A stretch of 64,000 nucleotides of DNA from Herbaspirillum sp. LeCh32-8 (GCF_017814915.1 NZ_JAGIPZ010000002.1:527084-591083); one strand, 5' to 3'; numbered from the stretch's first letter, positions 27,687-36,957 are shown. The notes: generated by a model not told the origin, from the sequence alone. A program made the numbers and translations.

Positions 27687-28451
27687 ATGCAAAATAACGA
27701 GCCCGACTTAGAAGACGCCAGATATCAGGTTTCGTCCAAGCGAGAGATCATCGCGTTGCTGAGCACGCTGATGAAGGAGAACCTCGAGCTGTCCATCCGC
27801 CTGCGCGATACCGAAGAAGCGATTGCCACCTCCATCCTGCGCATGGAGGACGACGTGATGTTCGTCAAGGCGGCGCCGGATCCGACGCTGAACAAGGCGA
27901 TCACCGAGAGCAGCGACGTGGTCTTCGCGGCCAATCCGCGCAACGCCCTCATCAAATTCTCCGCCAAGCACGTGCACCACACCGAGGTGGAGCATTACCT
28001 GGCGCTGAAGCTGGATATCCCCGAGCAGTTGGTGCGCATCCAGCGCCGTGAATTCTTCCGCATCGCGGTGCCGGCCAGTTCGGCCCTGCGCTGCAAGATC
28101 AGCTTCACCACGCCCGAGGGCAAGTTCAACCTGGTCTGGGTGGCGATCAGCAACATCAGCGCGGGCGGTATCGGCATCATCGACAAGAACGCCGCGCTGC
28201 CGCTGGACACCAATGTCGTCTACGACGACTGCCAGCTGGAGCTGGGCGTGGCCGCGTCGGTGCGGGTGCGCCTCAGGGTGCGCTCCAGCTTCCGCGAAGA
28301 GCCGGCTGTGGGCGATCCGCTGCACCATTTCGGTTGTGAATTCGTCGAGACCCCGCGCGCGGTGCTGGCGTCCATTCAGCGCTTCATCCTGCAGCTGGAG
28401 CGCGAGCAGAACGCCCAGAAGATCAAGGTGAAGGATCATCCTTCCCAGTAA
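27687..28451 (+). CDS. ycgR: YcgR-like flagellar brake protein (PilZ domain)
   Basis: 254 aa from ATG 27687. N-terminal YcgR-type split-barrel domain (about residues 10-115), then a PilZ domain with the c-di-GMP-binding motifs RREFFRI (about residues 118-124, RxxxR type) and NISAGGIG ((D/N)xSxxG, about residues 155-162). In enterobacteria YcgR binds c-di-GMP and slows the flagellar motor. No flagellar genes are in the window. Confidence 0.9.
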   Translation: MQNNEPDLEDARYQVSSKREIIALLSTLMKENLELSIRLRDTEEAIATSILRMEDDVMFVKAAPDPTLNKAITESSDVVFAANPRNALIKFSAKHVHHTEVEHYLALKLDIPEQLVRIQRREFFRIAVPASSALRCKISFTTPEGKFNLVWVAISNISAGGIGIIDKNAALPLDTNVVYDDCQLELGVAASVRVRLRVRSSFREEPAVGDPLHHFGCEFVETPRAVLASIQRFILQLEREQNAQKIKVKDHPSQ

Positions 28452-28537
28452 GTGCGTCGGCGGTGACGACGATGTCGCTTGCCCGCCATTCACCATTCAT
28501 TCCGACAAGAACAAGAACTGGCGATTGCGCCGCGTGC

Positions 28538-29260
28538 TTAGAAGTCGAATGCGCCCTGCGTATCGGCGGGTTGTTCCTTGGGCTTGGGTTTGATCGGCTT
28601 GACGGTCTTTTTCGGCGCGCCGCCATAGCCTTGCTGCGCCGGCCCGGCCGCCATCAGTTCGGCCGGATACAGGTCCAGCATGGACTCCGCCGCCTGGGGC
28701 GAGCCGGCGTTGAGCCAGTCCCGGTAGCGCGACCTCGGCACGATCACCAGGCTGCGCCGTTCATCCCCCGGTTTCTGGAAGCGCTGCATCAGCGGATGCC
28801 GGTCGGCGTTGACCGTGATCTGGGTGAAGGAAAACGAAAAGCCTCCCTCGGCTTCTTCCCACGCCCGCCACAGCCCCGCCACGCAAAACGGCGCGCCGTT
28901 GGCCATGCCGATGGCCCAGCGCTCGGCGCGGCCCGATTCGTAGTTGGGTTCGCAGAACCATTCCATCGGCAACAGGCAGGTTTGCGCACGGCGCCACGGC
29001 TGGGCGTAGCTGCGCCGTTCGGCGATCGACTCGGCGCGCGCGTTCATGGTGGAGATGCGTACACCAGGCTCCATCTTGCGCTTGGGGATCATGCCGTAGG
29101 TGCCGACGATGAGTTGCGGTGCACCGCGCTCGTCGGCGCGCACCACGGGTGCGGCGTAGTCCTGCCAGGTTTCGTCAGGCCAGTCCTGGGTGCCCGAGAT
29201 GTCGGCATCGGTGAGTTCGGCGACGGTCTCTTTGGGGGTGGGTTTGTAGTTGACGCACAT
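28538..29260 (-). CDS. SOS response-associated peptidase (SRAP/YedK-HMCES family)
   Basis: 240 aa from ATG 29260, so that Cys2 becomes the N-terminal nucleophile (MCVNYKP) after Met removal. SRAP proteins form thiazolidine crosslinks with abasic sites in single-stranded DNA. Conserved Asn (STMNARAES), Glu (LLPMEWFCEP, where most homologues read GFYEW) and His (ADRHPLMQRF) are visible. The C-terminus ends in a Lys/Pro-rich tail (TVKPIKPKPKEQPA). The longer frame to 29299 would bury the catalytic Cys. Confidence 0.92.
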   Translation of the reverse strand: MCVNYKPTPKETVAELTDADISGTQDWPDETWQDYAAPVVRADERGAPQLIVGTYGMIPKRKMEPGVRISTMNARAESIAERRSYAQPWRRAQTCLLPMEWFCEPNYESGRAERWAIGMANGAPFCVAGLWRAWEEAEGGFSFSFTQITVNADRHPLMQRFQKPGDERRSLVIVPRSRYRDWLNAGSPQAAESMLDLYPAELMAAGPAQQGYGGAPKKTVKPIKPKPKEQPADTQGAFDF

Positions 29261-29383
29261 GCTGGGCTTCTGGCGGGAGGAGGCCCGATTTTGCCACAAA
29301 GCTCAGCCGTGACGGCGCGTACGTCCTGGCGGCGAGTGCGCCGAACGGGCGACAGGCAGGTGCGTCGGCCATGCGCGCGCATG

Positions 29384-29416
29384 AAAAAAGTCCGGCCGCG
29401 CTGAACGCGTCCGGAC
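29384..29416 (-). terminator. Terminator downstream of the porin gene
   Basis: On the minus strand GTCCGG-(A)CGCG-TTCAG-CGCG(G)-CCGGAC followed by TTTTTT (29384-29389). It lies about 145 nt past the porin stop. A shorter hairpin ATGCCGC/GCGGCAT without T run is at 29531-29550. The rest of 29261-29560 holds nothing recognisable. Confidence 0.75.
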
Positions 29417-29560
29417 ATGAAAAGCAGTGACCTGTTCGCATCAATCACTGCCGGCACTGCGGAGCGTGCGGCTGATGTCGGGCCGCACGCCCCCCCCTCA
29501 AGAACTGCGGTACTGCGAAGGATGACGACGATGCCGCGTGCAGGCGGCATCGCCTAGGCA

Positions 29561-30544
29561 TCAGAACTTGTGACGGATACCGATGTTGAACAGGTTGTCG
29601 GCGGCGCCCACGCGGTCGGACTTGTAGTTCACCGCGTAGTTATTGGACAGGCGCGCCCAGCTGCTGTAGATGTTGGTGCGCTTGGACAGGGCGTGGCTGT
29701 AGCCCAGGGCGATCTGGGTAGCGTCGCTATGGGCGGCGAACTTGTCGTACTTGTGCATCAGTGAGCTCATGATGACGTCGTTGGGCGTCAGGTTCACGTT
29801 CAGGCCGATCAGCGCGTCGCGGGTGTCCAGCGTGCCGGTGCCCTTGTTGATCGCGTAGGCGACGAAGGGTTGCAGCAGGCCGAAGTTGTAGTTGCCGCCC
29901 AGGAGGGTGGTCTTGGCGGCGTCGGAGCCGGTGGCGTTCTTGGTGTTCTGGTGGGTCAGCACCACTGCCAGCGGACCGGCGGCGTAACCGATGGCGCCTG
30001 CCACGGTGCGGTTGGCGCTGTTGCTGCCGGCGACTTCACCGAAGCTGTAGGCGACCTGCCCGTTGATGCCGTTGGCGGCCGAGTAGCTATAGTTGACGGT
30101 GTTGTCGGTGCGGCTGCCGCCGTAGTTGAAGATGCGCGCCGAGTCGCCGGCCAGGGTATCGCCGAACGGGTCGAACACGGAGGCGTTGGAGTAGACCACG
30201 GTGTTGATGCGGCCCAGCTTGACTTCGCCGAAGGCGCCCGACAGGCTGACGTAGGACATGCGGTTGAACAGCACGCCGGCCGTCGATTGCGCGCCGTTAT
30301 CGGCGTTGAAGCCGGCTTCCAGCACGAAGTTGGCCTTCAGGCCGCCGCCCAGATCTTCCGTGCCCTTGAAGCCGACGCGGCTGCCGCTCTGGTTGCCGCT
30401 GTCCATCGACAGGCGCGTGCCCGAACCGGCGTTTTCCACCTTCAGGCCCATGTCGACCACGCCATAGATGGTGACGCTGCTTTGCGCCGAAGCGGCGCCG
30501 GTGATGGATGCGAGTGCGGCGAATGCCAACAGCGATTTCTTCAT
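29561..30544 (-). CDS. General outer-membrane porin (betaproteobacterial trimeric type)
   Basis: 327 aa, signal peptide MKKSLLAFAALASITGAASA (cleavage before QSSVTIYG). The QSSVTLYGxxD start, SRVGFKGTEDLGGGLKANFVLE and the C-terminal IGIRHKF with terminal Phe are signatures of Gram-negative porins of the Burkholderiales OmpC-like family. A 16-strand barrel and passive diffusion of small hydrophilic solutes are expected. Single gene with a long upstream region. Confidence 0.93.
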   Translation of the reverse strand: MKKSLLAFAALASITGAASAQSSVTIYGVVDMGLKVENAGSGTRLSMDSGNQSGSRVGFKGTEDLGGGLKANFVLEAGFNADNGAQSTAGVLFNRMSYVSLSGAFGEVKLGRINTVVYSNASVFDPFGDTLAGDSARIFNYGGSRTDNTVNYSYSAANGINGQVAYSFGEVAGSNSANRTVAGAIGYAAGPLAVVLTHQNTKNATGSDAAKTTLLGGNYNFGLLQPFVAYAINKGTGTLDTRDALIGLNVNLTPNDVIMSSLMHKYDKFAAHSDATQIALGYSHALSKRTNIYSSWARLSNNYAVNYKSDRVGAADNLFNIGIRHKF

Positions 30545-31160
30545 TGATTACCCCTGTGAGTTGAACGTCATTGAACGTCATGTATATGCGCCGCATGCCC
30601 ATCCTCCGGCGGACCGGCGATGCCCTCGCATGCGGCTTGCGCTGTCACCCGTCGCCTCGCGGCCACGGGTGCTGCCTGGTACGCCCGTCGCCTTGGCAAC
30701 GGTATGCGATCACTGGTTTGGTGCGGCTGCCGGCGGCTGCTGGCGGGCCGTTCCTCCCGATGAATTTTTGTTGAGGCGATGGTAGGGAGGGCGCCGCAGC
30801 GGGGCGATAGACAGATCGGCAGTGAGTTGCCGTGCCTGTATCGGCGAGGAATCGATACAGGCAACGGATAGGCGGAAGCGTGAGAGAGGAAGGCCGTGCG
30901 CTGCGCATGTATGGCGAGGCCGGATAGGGCAATACAGATGATGTAAAGGCGCCGAAGCGTGATCCGGGCAAGCGGGAGATTCTTGCCTGCGCCAGTGGTG
31001 GCGCAACAACAATCTTATAAAACATTTATCGACACACGCTGCGCGCGCCCACGGCGACGCCAGGCCGCGCCGGCTATGCGCGGTTGCGCGTGCACAGCAA
31101 GCAGGCTAGGCTGCACCTGAAACGCGCGTACCGAAGTATCAACGCGCTCAATCTGCACAC
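30545..31160. promoter_or_regulatory. Long upstream region of the porin gene
   Basis: 616 bp without a credible gene. It contains two strong inverted repeats: GCCTGTATCG-N9-CGATACAGGC (30834-30862) and TGCGCCA-GTGG-TGGCGCA (30988-31005). An AT-rich stretch (31006-31030, minus-strand TTTTATAAGATTG) next to the second could be a promoter, giving a leader near 450 nt. A regulated porin leader or an unannotated small RNA is possible. Confidence 0.45.
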
Positions 31161-31188
31161 AAAAAAAAGCCGCGCCCGAAGGCGCGGC
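31161..31188 (-). terminator. Terminator after the 31.2-31.7 kb gene
   Basis: On the minus strand GCCGCGCC-TTCG-GGCGCGGC with a stable UUCG tetraloop and eight T. Confidence 0.92.
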
Positions 31189-31232
31189 AACAGAGGGTGA
31201 CTTATAAAAAAGTCGCCAGGGAACCGGTAGGG

Positions 31233-31703
31233 TCAGCGCGGTCGCGCCAAGGGATCGAGGGCGCGCACGATGCGCCGCGCCGCGCTGGTCAGTGCGCTAC
31301 CGTCGAGCGTGGGCAGTACGGGAATGTCGAAGCGATGGCCGCCGGTCTCCAGCAGGTAGCGGCCGAACAGGATGCCGACCACGATATCGATGTCATGGTC
31401 GAACACCTGGTGTCCCGCCACGGCGCAGCTCAGGCGCAGCGTGAAGGCGGGGCCGTCGAAATCGTCGTCCGGCGCCAGCGCGATGAAGCGCCCATGCGCG
31501 TCATGCCGGCCGATCACGCAGGCCTCGCTGCCGAGATAAAGCTGCTCGACGATCTTTTGCTGCAGCACTTGCGCCATGTAGATGCGCGGGAAGCCGAACT
31601 TCAGCGGCGGCATGGATGCAGGATGCGCCGCCGGGGCATGTTGGTGCGAGCTCAGAAATGACACGCCGTTCTCCATGGACAGGTGGTCGCCGCGCGCATT
31701 CAT
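31233..31703 (-). CDS. Uncharacterised protein co-regulated with the amidohydrolase locus
   Basis: About 156 aa; family not recognised. No signal peptide or membrane segment. The middle (FGFPRIYMAQVLQQKIVEQLYLGSEACVIG; RFIALAPDDDFDGPAFTLRLSCAVAGHQ) looks like a compact alpha/beta domain and ends IVRALDPLARPR. A TTG at 31736 would extend the frame but overlaps the inferred -10, so ATG 31703 or 31676 is the likely start; neither has a good Shine-Dalgarno. Its promoter duplicates that of the M20 amidohydrolase, suggesting a role in the same pathway. Confidence 0.65.
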   Translation of the reverse strand: MNARGDHLSMENGVSFLSSHQHAPAAHPASMPPLKFGFPRIYMAQVLQQKIVEQLYLGSEACVIGRHDAHGRFIALAPDDDFDGPAFTLRLSCAVAGHQVFDHDIDIVVGILFGRYLLETGGHRFDIPVLPTLDGSALTSAARRIVRALDPLARPR

Positions 31704-31735
31704 GCATGCGGCGAGGGGCGATTGGAATTGCGGCA

Positions 31736-31802
31736 AGTGTAGGCAGGCCGGCTATGCTTGAAAATTACTCTATTTGCATAGTATCCATACCTTACAGGCA
31801 TG
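31736..31802 (-). promoter_or_regulatory. LysR-type promoter, copy 1
   Basis: Minus strand reading left: palindrome-like site CATGCCTGTAAGGTATG (31786-31802), then 17 bp AGTAATTTTCAAGCATA (31753-31769, identical to copy 2), -35 TTTTCA (31759-31764), 17-bp spacer, -10 TACACT (31736-31741) followed by TGCCGCAA. The distance between the two sites is exactly that of copy 2. Confidence 0.75.
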
Positions 31803-31931
31803 GGCGCTTGCGCCCCGATCGCCATGCAGTATAGAAGTCGCGCCGGCCCGCGAATTGCGTTTTCGGCACAGGGGCGTGCCGATTGCGTCAGGCTGTTTCA
31901 CTGCGCGGGAATGATGGAGGGGAGCGCCGGA

Positions 31932-33332
31932 TCAGGCGTGCAGCCCGGCCAGGAACCGATGCAGCGTCGGCTCCATGCAGTAGGCCACGTTGAGCCGGAA
32001 CCACGGCGTGGCCTGCAGGTTGTTGCGAAATACCTTGCCCGGGGCGATCAGGATGCCGGCTTGGGAGGCGCGCTTCCAGATCTCTTCCGAATCATCGATG
32101 CGTCGATGACGGGCCCACACGAACTTGCCGCCCAGCGGCCGGCAGAACAGTTCGAAATCCTCTGCCTCCAGCATGTCGCAGGCCAATTGCGAGGCGCTGG
32201 CCAAACGGTAGCGCAGGCGCTCGATGCTGCGCCGGTACTGGCCTTCGGTCAGGGCGTGATACACCAGGCGCTCATCGACCTGGCTGCCGGTAATGGACGC
32301 CACCATCTTGCGATTGCACAGCTCGCCCACCGCCTGCGCGGCGCCGGCGACGAAGCCCACGCGCGTGGCCGAGGACAGCGTCTTGGAAAAGCTGCCGATG
32401 TAGAACACCCGCGCCAGCTGATCCAGCGTCGCCAGGCGCGGCAGCGTCAGGCCCAGCATGTCGCAGTAGACGTCGTTTTCGACAATGCGAAAGTCATGTT
32501 GCTCGGCCAGCTTGAGCAGGCAATGCGCATTGGCCGGCGAGATGCTGGAGCCGGTCGGCGCATGCAGCATCGATTGCAGGAACATCATCGCCGGACGATG
32601 TTCGCGCGCCAGCGCGTCGAGCTGTTCGAGGTCGGGGCCGTCGGGTTTGCGCGGCACCGGAATCGGGCGGATGCCGTGCTGGTGCAGGTTGCTGAACAGG
32701 TTGAAATAACCCGGGTCGTCCACCAGCACATGGTCGCCGCGCTTGAGGAAGCTGCGCATGATCAGGTCGGCCGCCTGGGTGGCGCCGTTGGTCAGCAGGA
32801 TCTGCTCCGGCTGCACGTGGATGCCCAGCCCCAGCAGGCGCGTCTGCAGCAGCCCGCGCAGCGGCGCATAGCCATAGGGATCGCCGTACTGCGCCAGGCT
32901 GGAGTCGGCCTTGGCGGCGAGCGACTTCATGCCGCTCTTGATCAGGTCGATGTCCAGCCAGTCGGGCGGCATGCGTCCGCTGGACGCGCCCAGCCGATCA
33001 TGGCGCGAGGTGAAGTGTGTGCGCAGCTGCCACAGATGGTCAGGCTCCATCGCCGCGTCCTGGCCGGCGCTGACGTGTTGCGCGTAGACCAGCGGTTTGG
33101 AGATGAAGAAGCCGCTGCGCGGGCGCGACAGGAAATAGCCCTGCGCCACCAGGCGTTCGTAGGCCTCGGCCACGGTGTGCGCACTGATGCGGTGGTCGCG
33201 CGCGAACGCGCGTATCGAGCTAGCGCGGCTGCCGTCACGCACCACGCCGTTGTCGATCAGCAGCCGCATTTGTCCGACGATCTGTTCTACCAACGAGAGC
33301 CCTGAACTCCCGGAAATACTGATCAGCGCCAT
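31932..33332 (-). CDS. MocR-type regulator (GntR HTH fused to class I aminotransferase)
   Basis: 466 aa. N-terminal winged HTH of GntR type (about residues 10-78: LVEQIVGQMRLLI, SSIRAFARDHRISAHTVAEAYERL), then a fold-type I PLP aminotransferase domain with the NxxTQAxD-like TNGATQAADL, DDPGYFN, and Schiff-base Lys in GSFSKTLSSATRVGF (about residue 314). MocR proteins are PLP-dependent transcription factors, often for amino-acid or cofactor genes. Target unknown; it sits between the uncharacterised gene and the LysR/amidohydrolase pair. Confidence 0.9.
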   Translation of the reverse strand: MALISISGSSGLSLVEQIVGQMRLLIDNGVVRDGSRASSIRAFARDHRISAHTVAEAYERLVAQGYFLSRPRSGFFISKPLVYAQHVSAGQDAAMEPDHLWQLRTHFTSRHDRLGASSGRMPPDWLDIDLIKSGMKSLAAKADSSLAQYGDPYGYAPLRGLLQTRLLGLGIHVQPEQILLTNGATQAADLIMRSFLKRGDHVLVDDPGYFNLFSNLHQHGIRPIPVPRKPDGPDLEQLDALAREHRPAMMFLQSMLHAPTGSSISPANAHCLLKLAEQHDFRIVENDVYCDMLGLTLPRLATLDQLARVFYIGSFSKTLSSATRVGFVAGAAQAVGELCNRKMVASITGSQVDERLVYHALTEGQYRRSIERLRYRLASASQLACDMLEAEDFELFCRPLGGKFVWARHRRIDDSEEIWKRASQAGILIAPGKVFRNNLQATPWFRLNVAYCMEPTLHRFLAGLHA

Positions 33333-33548
33333 TGAACCCCTTTGCGTTGATATGGACCGTGCGCCCGTACAGGAGCGGGCGACGAGAATGGCTGTACTGC
33401 CGCGCCGGCAGTACAGATGATGGATGAAATCGACAGGCGCGCCGATCGAGGGCGGTGCTGCCTGGAAATGATTTGTCAGCTATTTGCAAGCTTCATGCCA
33501 ATGCATGAGAAGCCTGCGCCTGCGTCGTGCGGCCCGGTGGGAAAGGGC

Positions 33549-34454
33549 TCAGGCGTGTTTGGATTCGCGCGGTCCGGAGGTGCTCATGACCCGGGCGAAT
33601 TCCCGCAGGATGGGGCTGTCGGCGTCGCTGCGCATGACCAGTTCGACATCATGCACATCCGACAGATCGGGATGGTGGTGCAGCACCACTTCCTTGGGGC
33701 AGTTGTACTTTGAAATTTCGGTGACGATGGAATAACCCATGCCGGCGGCGACCATGCCCAGCGTGGTGACGACATCGCTGCCAATGGGCACCAGCCGCGG
33801 CGACAGGCCGGCGCGCTGGCACTGATGGATGAGGTAGTCGTGGTACACCGGCGCGCGCTCGCGCGGGAACCACACGCAGGGTTCGTCCCTCAGGTCGCGC
33901 AGGCGCGCCGGCGGTTTCTTGGCGTACTTGCTGTGCGAGGGCACGGCCAGCAGCAGCCCGGAACTGAGCACCTTGATGCCGCACAGTTCGGCATCGTTCG
34001 GGTCGCGCAGCGCGATGAAGCCGCCGTCGATGCGGCCCTCCTTGATGCGCGTCAGCTGTTGCGTCGACAGCGACGGCTCCAGCATCAGTGCGACATTGGG
34101 GAAGGCGCGCTGGAAGCGGCGCAGGCGCTGCAGGATCAACGGATGCCAGGTGTGGTTATGGGAGATGCCGATGCGCACGCTGCCTTCCAGTCCGGCGGCG
34201 GCGCGCAGCGCGCGCTCGCAGGCGGCGTCCAGTTCGGCCAGCAGTTTTTGCGTGTCGCGCTCGAACTGCTTGCCGGCCGCGGTCAGCTGCACGCCGCGCA
34301 CGCTGCGTTCGAACAGCGGGGTGCCCAGATGCTCCTCCAGATCATGGATCTGGCGGCTCAGCGCCGGTTGCACGATATTGAGCTTGCGTGCGGCCTGGGC
34401 CACGCTGCCGTGTTCGGCGACGGCCAGGAAATAACGCAGGTGGCGGATTTCCAT
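33549..34454 (-). CDS. LysR family transcriptional regulator
   Basis: 301 aa. N-terminal HTH (MEIRHLRYFLAVAEHGSVAQAARKL then VQPALSRQIHDLEEHLGTPLF) and a substrate-binding co-inducer domain (VRIGISHN to about residue 290). Divergent from the M20 amidohydrolase, the classic arrangement for control of that gene. A T-N11-A palindrome lies 11 bp before its own ATG (34465-34481), so negative autoregulation is likely. Confidence 0.93.
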   Translation of the reverse strand: MEIRHLRYFLAVAEHGSVAQAARKLNIVQPALSRQIHDLEEHLGTPLFERSVRGVQLTAAGKQFERDTQKLLAELDAACERALRAAAGLEGSVRIGISHNHTWHPLILQRLRRFQRAFPNVALMLEPSLSTQQLTRIKEGRIDGGFIALRDPNDAELCGIKVLSSGLLLAVPSHSKYAKKPPARLRDLRDEPCVWFPRERAPVYHDYLIHQCQRAGLSPRLVPIGSDVVTTLGMVAAGMGYSIVTEISKYNCPKEVVLHHHPDLSDVHDVELVMRSDADSPILREFARVMSTSGPRESKHA

Positions 34455-34464
34455 GTTCTCTCCC

Positions 34465-34532
34465 TATGCCTGAAAGGCATATCGTTTATACCAATATAGT
34501 AATTTTCAAGCATATGCGGCGCTGCCTACACT
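34465..34532 (+). promoter_or_regulatory. LysR-type promoter, copy 2 (amidohydrolase)
   Basis: Palindrome TATGCCT-GAA-AGGCATA (34465-34481) containing T-N11-A, then AGTAATTTTCAAGCATA (34498-34514), -35 TTTTCA (34503-34508), 18-bp spacer, -10 TACACT (34527-34532) followed by TTGCCACAA. Same order and same site-to-site distance (33 bp) as copy 1 at 31736-31802. Confidence 0.78.
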
Positions 34533-34603
34533 TTGCCACAAGCTCTGCCTGCGTTTCAATCGGCGCAGCAGCGGATCCACCGAGCAACCGAGTCGCATCC
34601 CGT

Positions 34604-35800
34604 ATGAACCTGATCACCGAAATAGAACATTCCCGCGCGCAATTCCAGCGCATCCGGCGCGACCTGCACGCCCACCCCGAACTGGCCTTCGAGGAACGAC
34701 GAAGCGCGCAGGTCGTGGCCGACCTGCTACAGCAGTGGGGCATTCCCCATCACACCGGCCTGGCCGGCACCGGCGTGGTGGGCATCATCAAGGCCGGCAA
34801 CAGTTCCCGCGCCATCGGCCTGCGCGCCGACATGGACGCGCTCCCCATCCAGGAAGCCAACAGCTTCGATCACGCCTCCCGCCATCCGGGAAAAATGCAC
34901 GCCTGCGGCCACGACGGCCATACCGCCATGCTGCTGGCCGCAGCGCATCATCTGCAAAACACCCGCGACTTCGACGGCACCGTCTATCTGATTTTCCAGC
35001 CGGCTGAAGAGAAGGGCGGCGGCGCCCGCCGCATGATCGAGGATGGGCTGTTCGAGCGCTTCCCGATGGAGTCGGTGTACGGCATCCACAACTGGCCGGG
35101 CATGCCGACGGGTTTCTTCGGCGTCAATTCGGGCGCCATCATGGCGTCCTCCAGCGAGTTTCGCATCATCATGCGCGGCAAGGGATCGCATGCGGCCTTG
35201 CCGCACAACGCCATCGATCCGGTCTCCGCCATCGTGCAGTTGGCACAGTCCTTGCAAACCATTTTGACGCGCAATAAGCGTCCAACCGATTCGGCCGTCA
35301 TGTCAGTCACGCAGATCCACGCAGGTGAAACCAGCAACGTCATTCCCGACAGCGCCTGGCTGGGCGGCACCGTGCGCACCTTCTCGCTGGAGGTGCTGGA
35401 CCTGATCGAGGGGCGCATGCGCGAGCTGGCGCAGCACACCGGCGCCGGTTTCGGTTGCGAGGCCGAGGTGGAGTTCAGCCGCAACTACCCGCCCACCATC
35501 AATCACGCCAAGGAGACCTCGGTCTGCGTCGAGGTGATGCGTGAGCTGGTCGGCACGCACAACGTCGAGGCGGATCTGGAGCCGCCGATGAGCGCGGAGG
35601 ATTTTTCCTTCATGCTGCAGGCGCGGCCCGGTTGCTACGTCTTGCTGGGCAACGGCGACGGCGGCCACCGCGAGCACGGCCATGGCGCCGGACCGTGCAT
35701 GCTGCATAACACCAGCTACGATTTCAACGACGACTTGCTGCCGATCGGCGCAAGTTACTGGGTGAAGCTGGCGCAAAAAATTCTGGCGAAAACCGTATAG
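34604..35800 (+). CDS. M20D family amidohydrolase (hippurate/N-acyl-amino-acid hydrolase type)
   Basis: 398 aa from ATG 34604. Metal-site motifs of M20D peptidases: RADMDALPIQE, HACGHDGHTAMLL (Cys and His ligands), FQPAEEKGGGARRMIEDG, and near the C-terminus MSAEDFSFMLQ and CMLHNTSYDFNDDLLPIGA. Lid domain at about residues 185-300. It hydrolyses N-acyl or N-aroyl amino acids, or related amides such as indole-acetyl conjugates; substrate not determinable. Downstream lies an orphan amino-acid-binding protein, consistent with use of the released or imported amino compound. Confidence 0.92.
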   Translation: MNLITEIEHSRAQFQRIRRDLHAHPELAFEERRSAQVVADLLQQWGIPHHTGLAGTGVVGIIKAGNSSRAIGLRADMDALPIQEANSFDHASRHPGKMHACGHDGHTAMLLAAAHHLQNTRDFDGTVYLIFQPAEEKGGGARRMIEDGLFERFPMESVYGIHNWPGMPTGFFGVNSGAIMASSSEFRIIMRGKGSHAALPHNAIDPVSAIVQLAQSLQTILTRNKRPTDSAVMSVTQIHAGETSNVIPDSAWLGGTVRTFSLEVLDLIEGRMRELAQHTGAGFGCEAEVEFSRNYPPTINHAKETSVCVEVMRELVGTHNVEADLEPPMSAEDFSFMLQARPGCYVLLGNGDGGHREHGHGAGPCMLHNTSYDFNDDLLPIGASYWVKLAQKILAKTV

Positions 35801-35939
35801 AGCAGGACCGAAGCAAAGCAGGGCGAAATATCATGCAGGGCAGAGGGTAACCACAAGAAGCAGCATCCAACCACGCGGAACAGAAGGGCCGACAAGACCT
35901 TCCACCGCATTCATCGTGCTTTTCAAACAGGGGAAATCC

Positions 35940-36737
35940 ATGAAGTTCGTCAAGACCGTACTGGCCGCATCCATTGGCCTGATGACCGTGTTCGCCGGCG
36001 CCGCCAATGCCGATACACTGGCCGACATCCAGAAGGCCGGCGTGGTGAAGATCGGCGTGCCGCAAGACTTCGCGCCTTACGGTTCGGTCAACGCCGACCT
36101 GCAGCTGCAGGGGCTCGACATCGAGGTCGCCAGGCTGGTGGCCAAGGGCCTGGGAGTGAAGGCGGAGCTGATTCCGGTGCCGATCTCCAGCCGCATGGCC
36201 TTCCTGCAGACGCACAAGATCGACATGATCATCTCCACGCTGGGCAAGAACGCAGAGCGTGAGCGCGTGATGGATTTCTCGCAGGGCTATGCGCCGTACA
36301 ACAACAGCGTGTTCGGGATCGGCGCGATCAAGGTGGCCGGGCCGGCCGACCTGGCGGACAAGACCGTGGGCGTGGCGCGCAGCACCTTCGAGGATCTGAT
36401 GCTCACCGACAGCGTGCCCAAGAGCACCGTCATCAAGCGCTATGAAGACAACAACAGCCTGATCGCCGCGTATGTCTCGGGCCAGGTGCAGATCGTCGGC
36501 ACCGGCGACTTCGTGGCCTATGCGTTGGCGGAGAAGACGCCGACCAACAAGCCGCTGCTGAAGTACATCATCAACGTCTCCACCTGTTATGTGGGCATGA
36601 ACAAGGGCGAGACGGCGCTGGTGGCCAAGGTCAACGATGCGTTGACCGCTTCCAAGAAGAGCGGCGAGCTCAACGGCATCGTCAAGAAGTGGCTCAACGT
36701 CCCGCTGTCCGAGAAGATCGCCACCACTTACCAGTAA
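35940..36737 (+). CDS. Periplasmic amino-acid-type ABC substrate-binding protein (SBP family 3), paralogue 1
   Basis: 265 aa from ATG 35940. Signal peptide ending GAANA-DTL. SBP_bac_3 features: GVVKIGVPQDFAPYG, LQGLDIEVARLVAKGLGV, DMIISTLGKNAERERVMDFS. No ABC permease or ATPase gene is near. Its closest relative in the window, of identical length and about 70% identical by eye, is at 38748-39545 on the other strand beyond the chemoreceptor. Confidence 0.9.
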   Translation: MKFVKTVLAASIGLMTVFAGAANADTLADIQKAGVVKIGVPQDFAPYGSVNADLQLQGLDIEVARLVAKGLGVKAELIPVPISSRMAFLQTHKIDMIISTLGKNAERERVMDFSQGYAPYNNSVFGIGAIKVAGPADLADKTVGVARSTFEDLMLTDSVPKSTVIKRYEDNNSLIAAYVSGQVQIVGTGDFVAYALAEKTPTNKPLLKYIINVSTCYVGMNKGETALVAKVNDALTASKKSGELNGIVKKWLNVPLSEKIATTYQ

Positions 36738-36957
36738 CACCGCAGCCTGTCCCTCCGCCGCGTCCTGCGGCGGATTTCCCATCCCGCGGGGCGTCATGCC
36801 CTCTCGTGTCGCCGAGGCGCTTGCGCGCCTGCGGCGCGAGCCTTACCGCCTCATAGGTGGGTACGTTTCTTGCTGGCAATGTGCGACGGCAAGCGCGCGA
36901 TGCCAGCCTGTCGGCAGCATCGCCCGTCGCACCATGGACAAAACAAGGGGAGCATAA

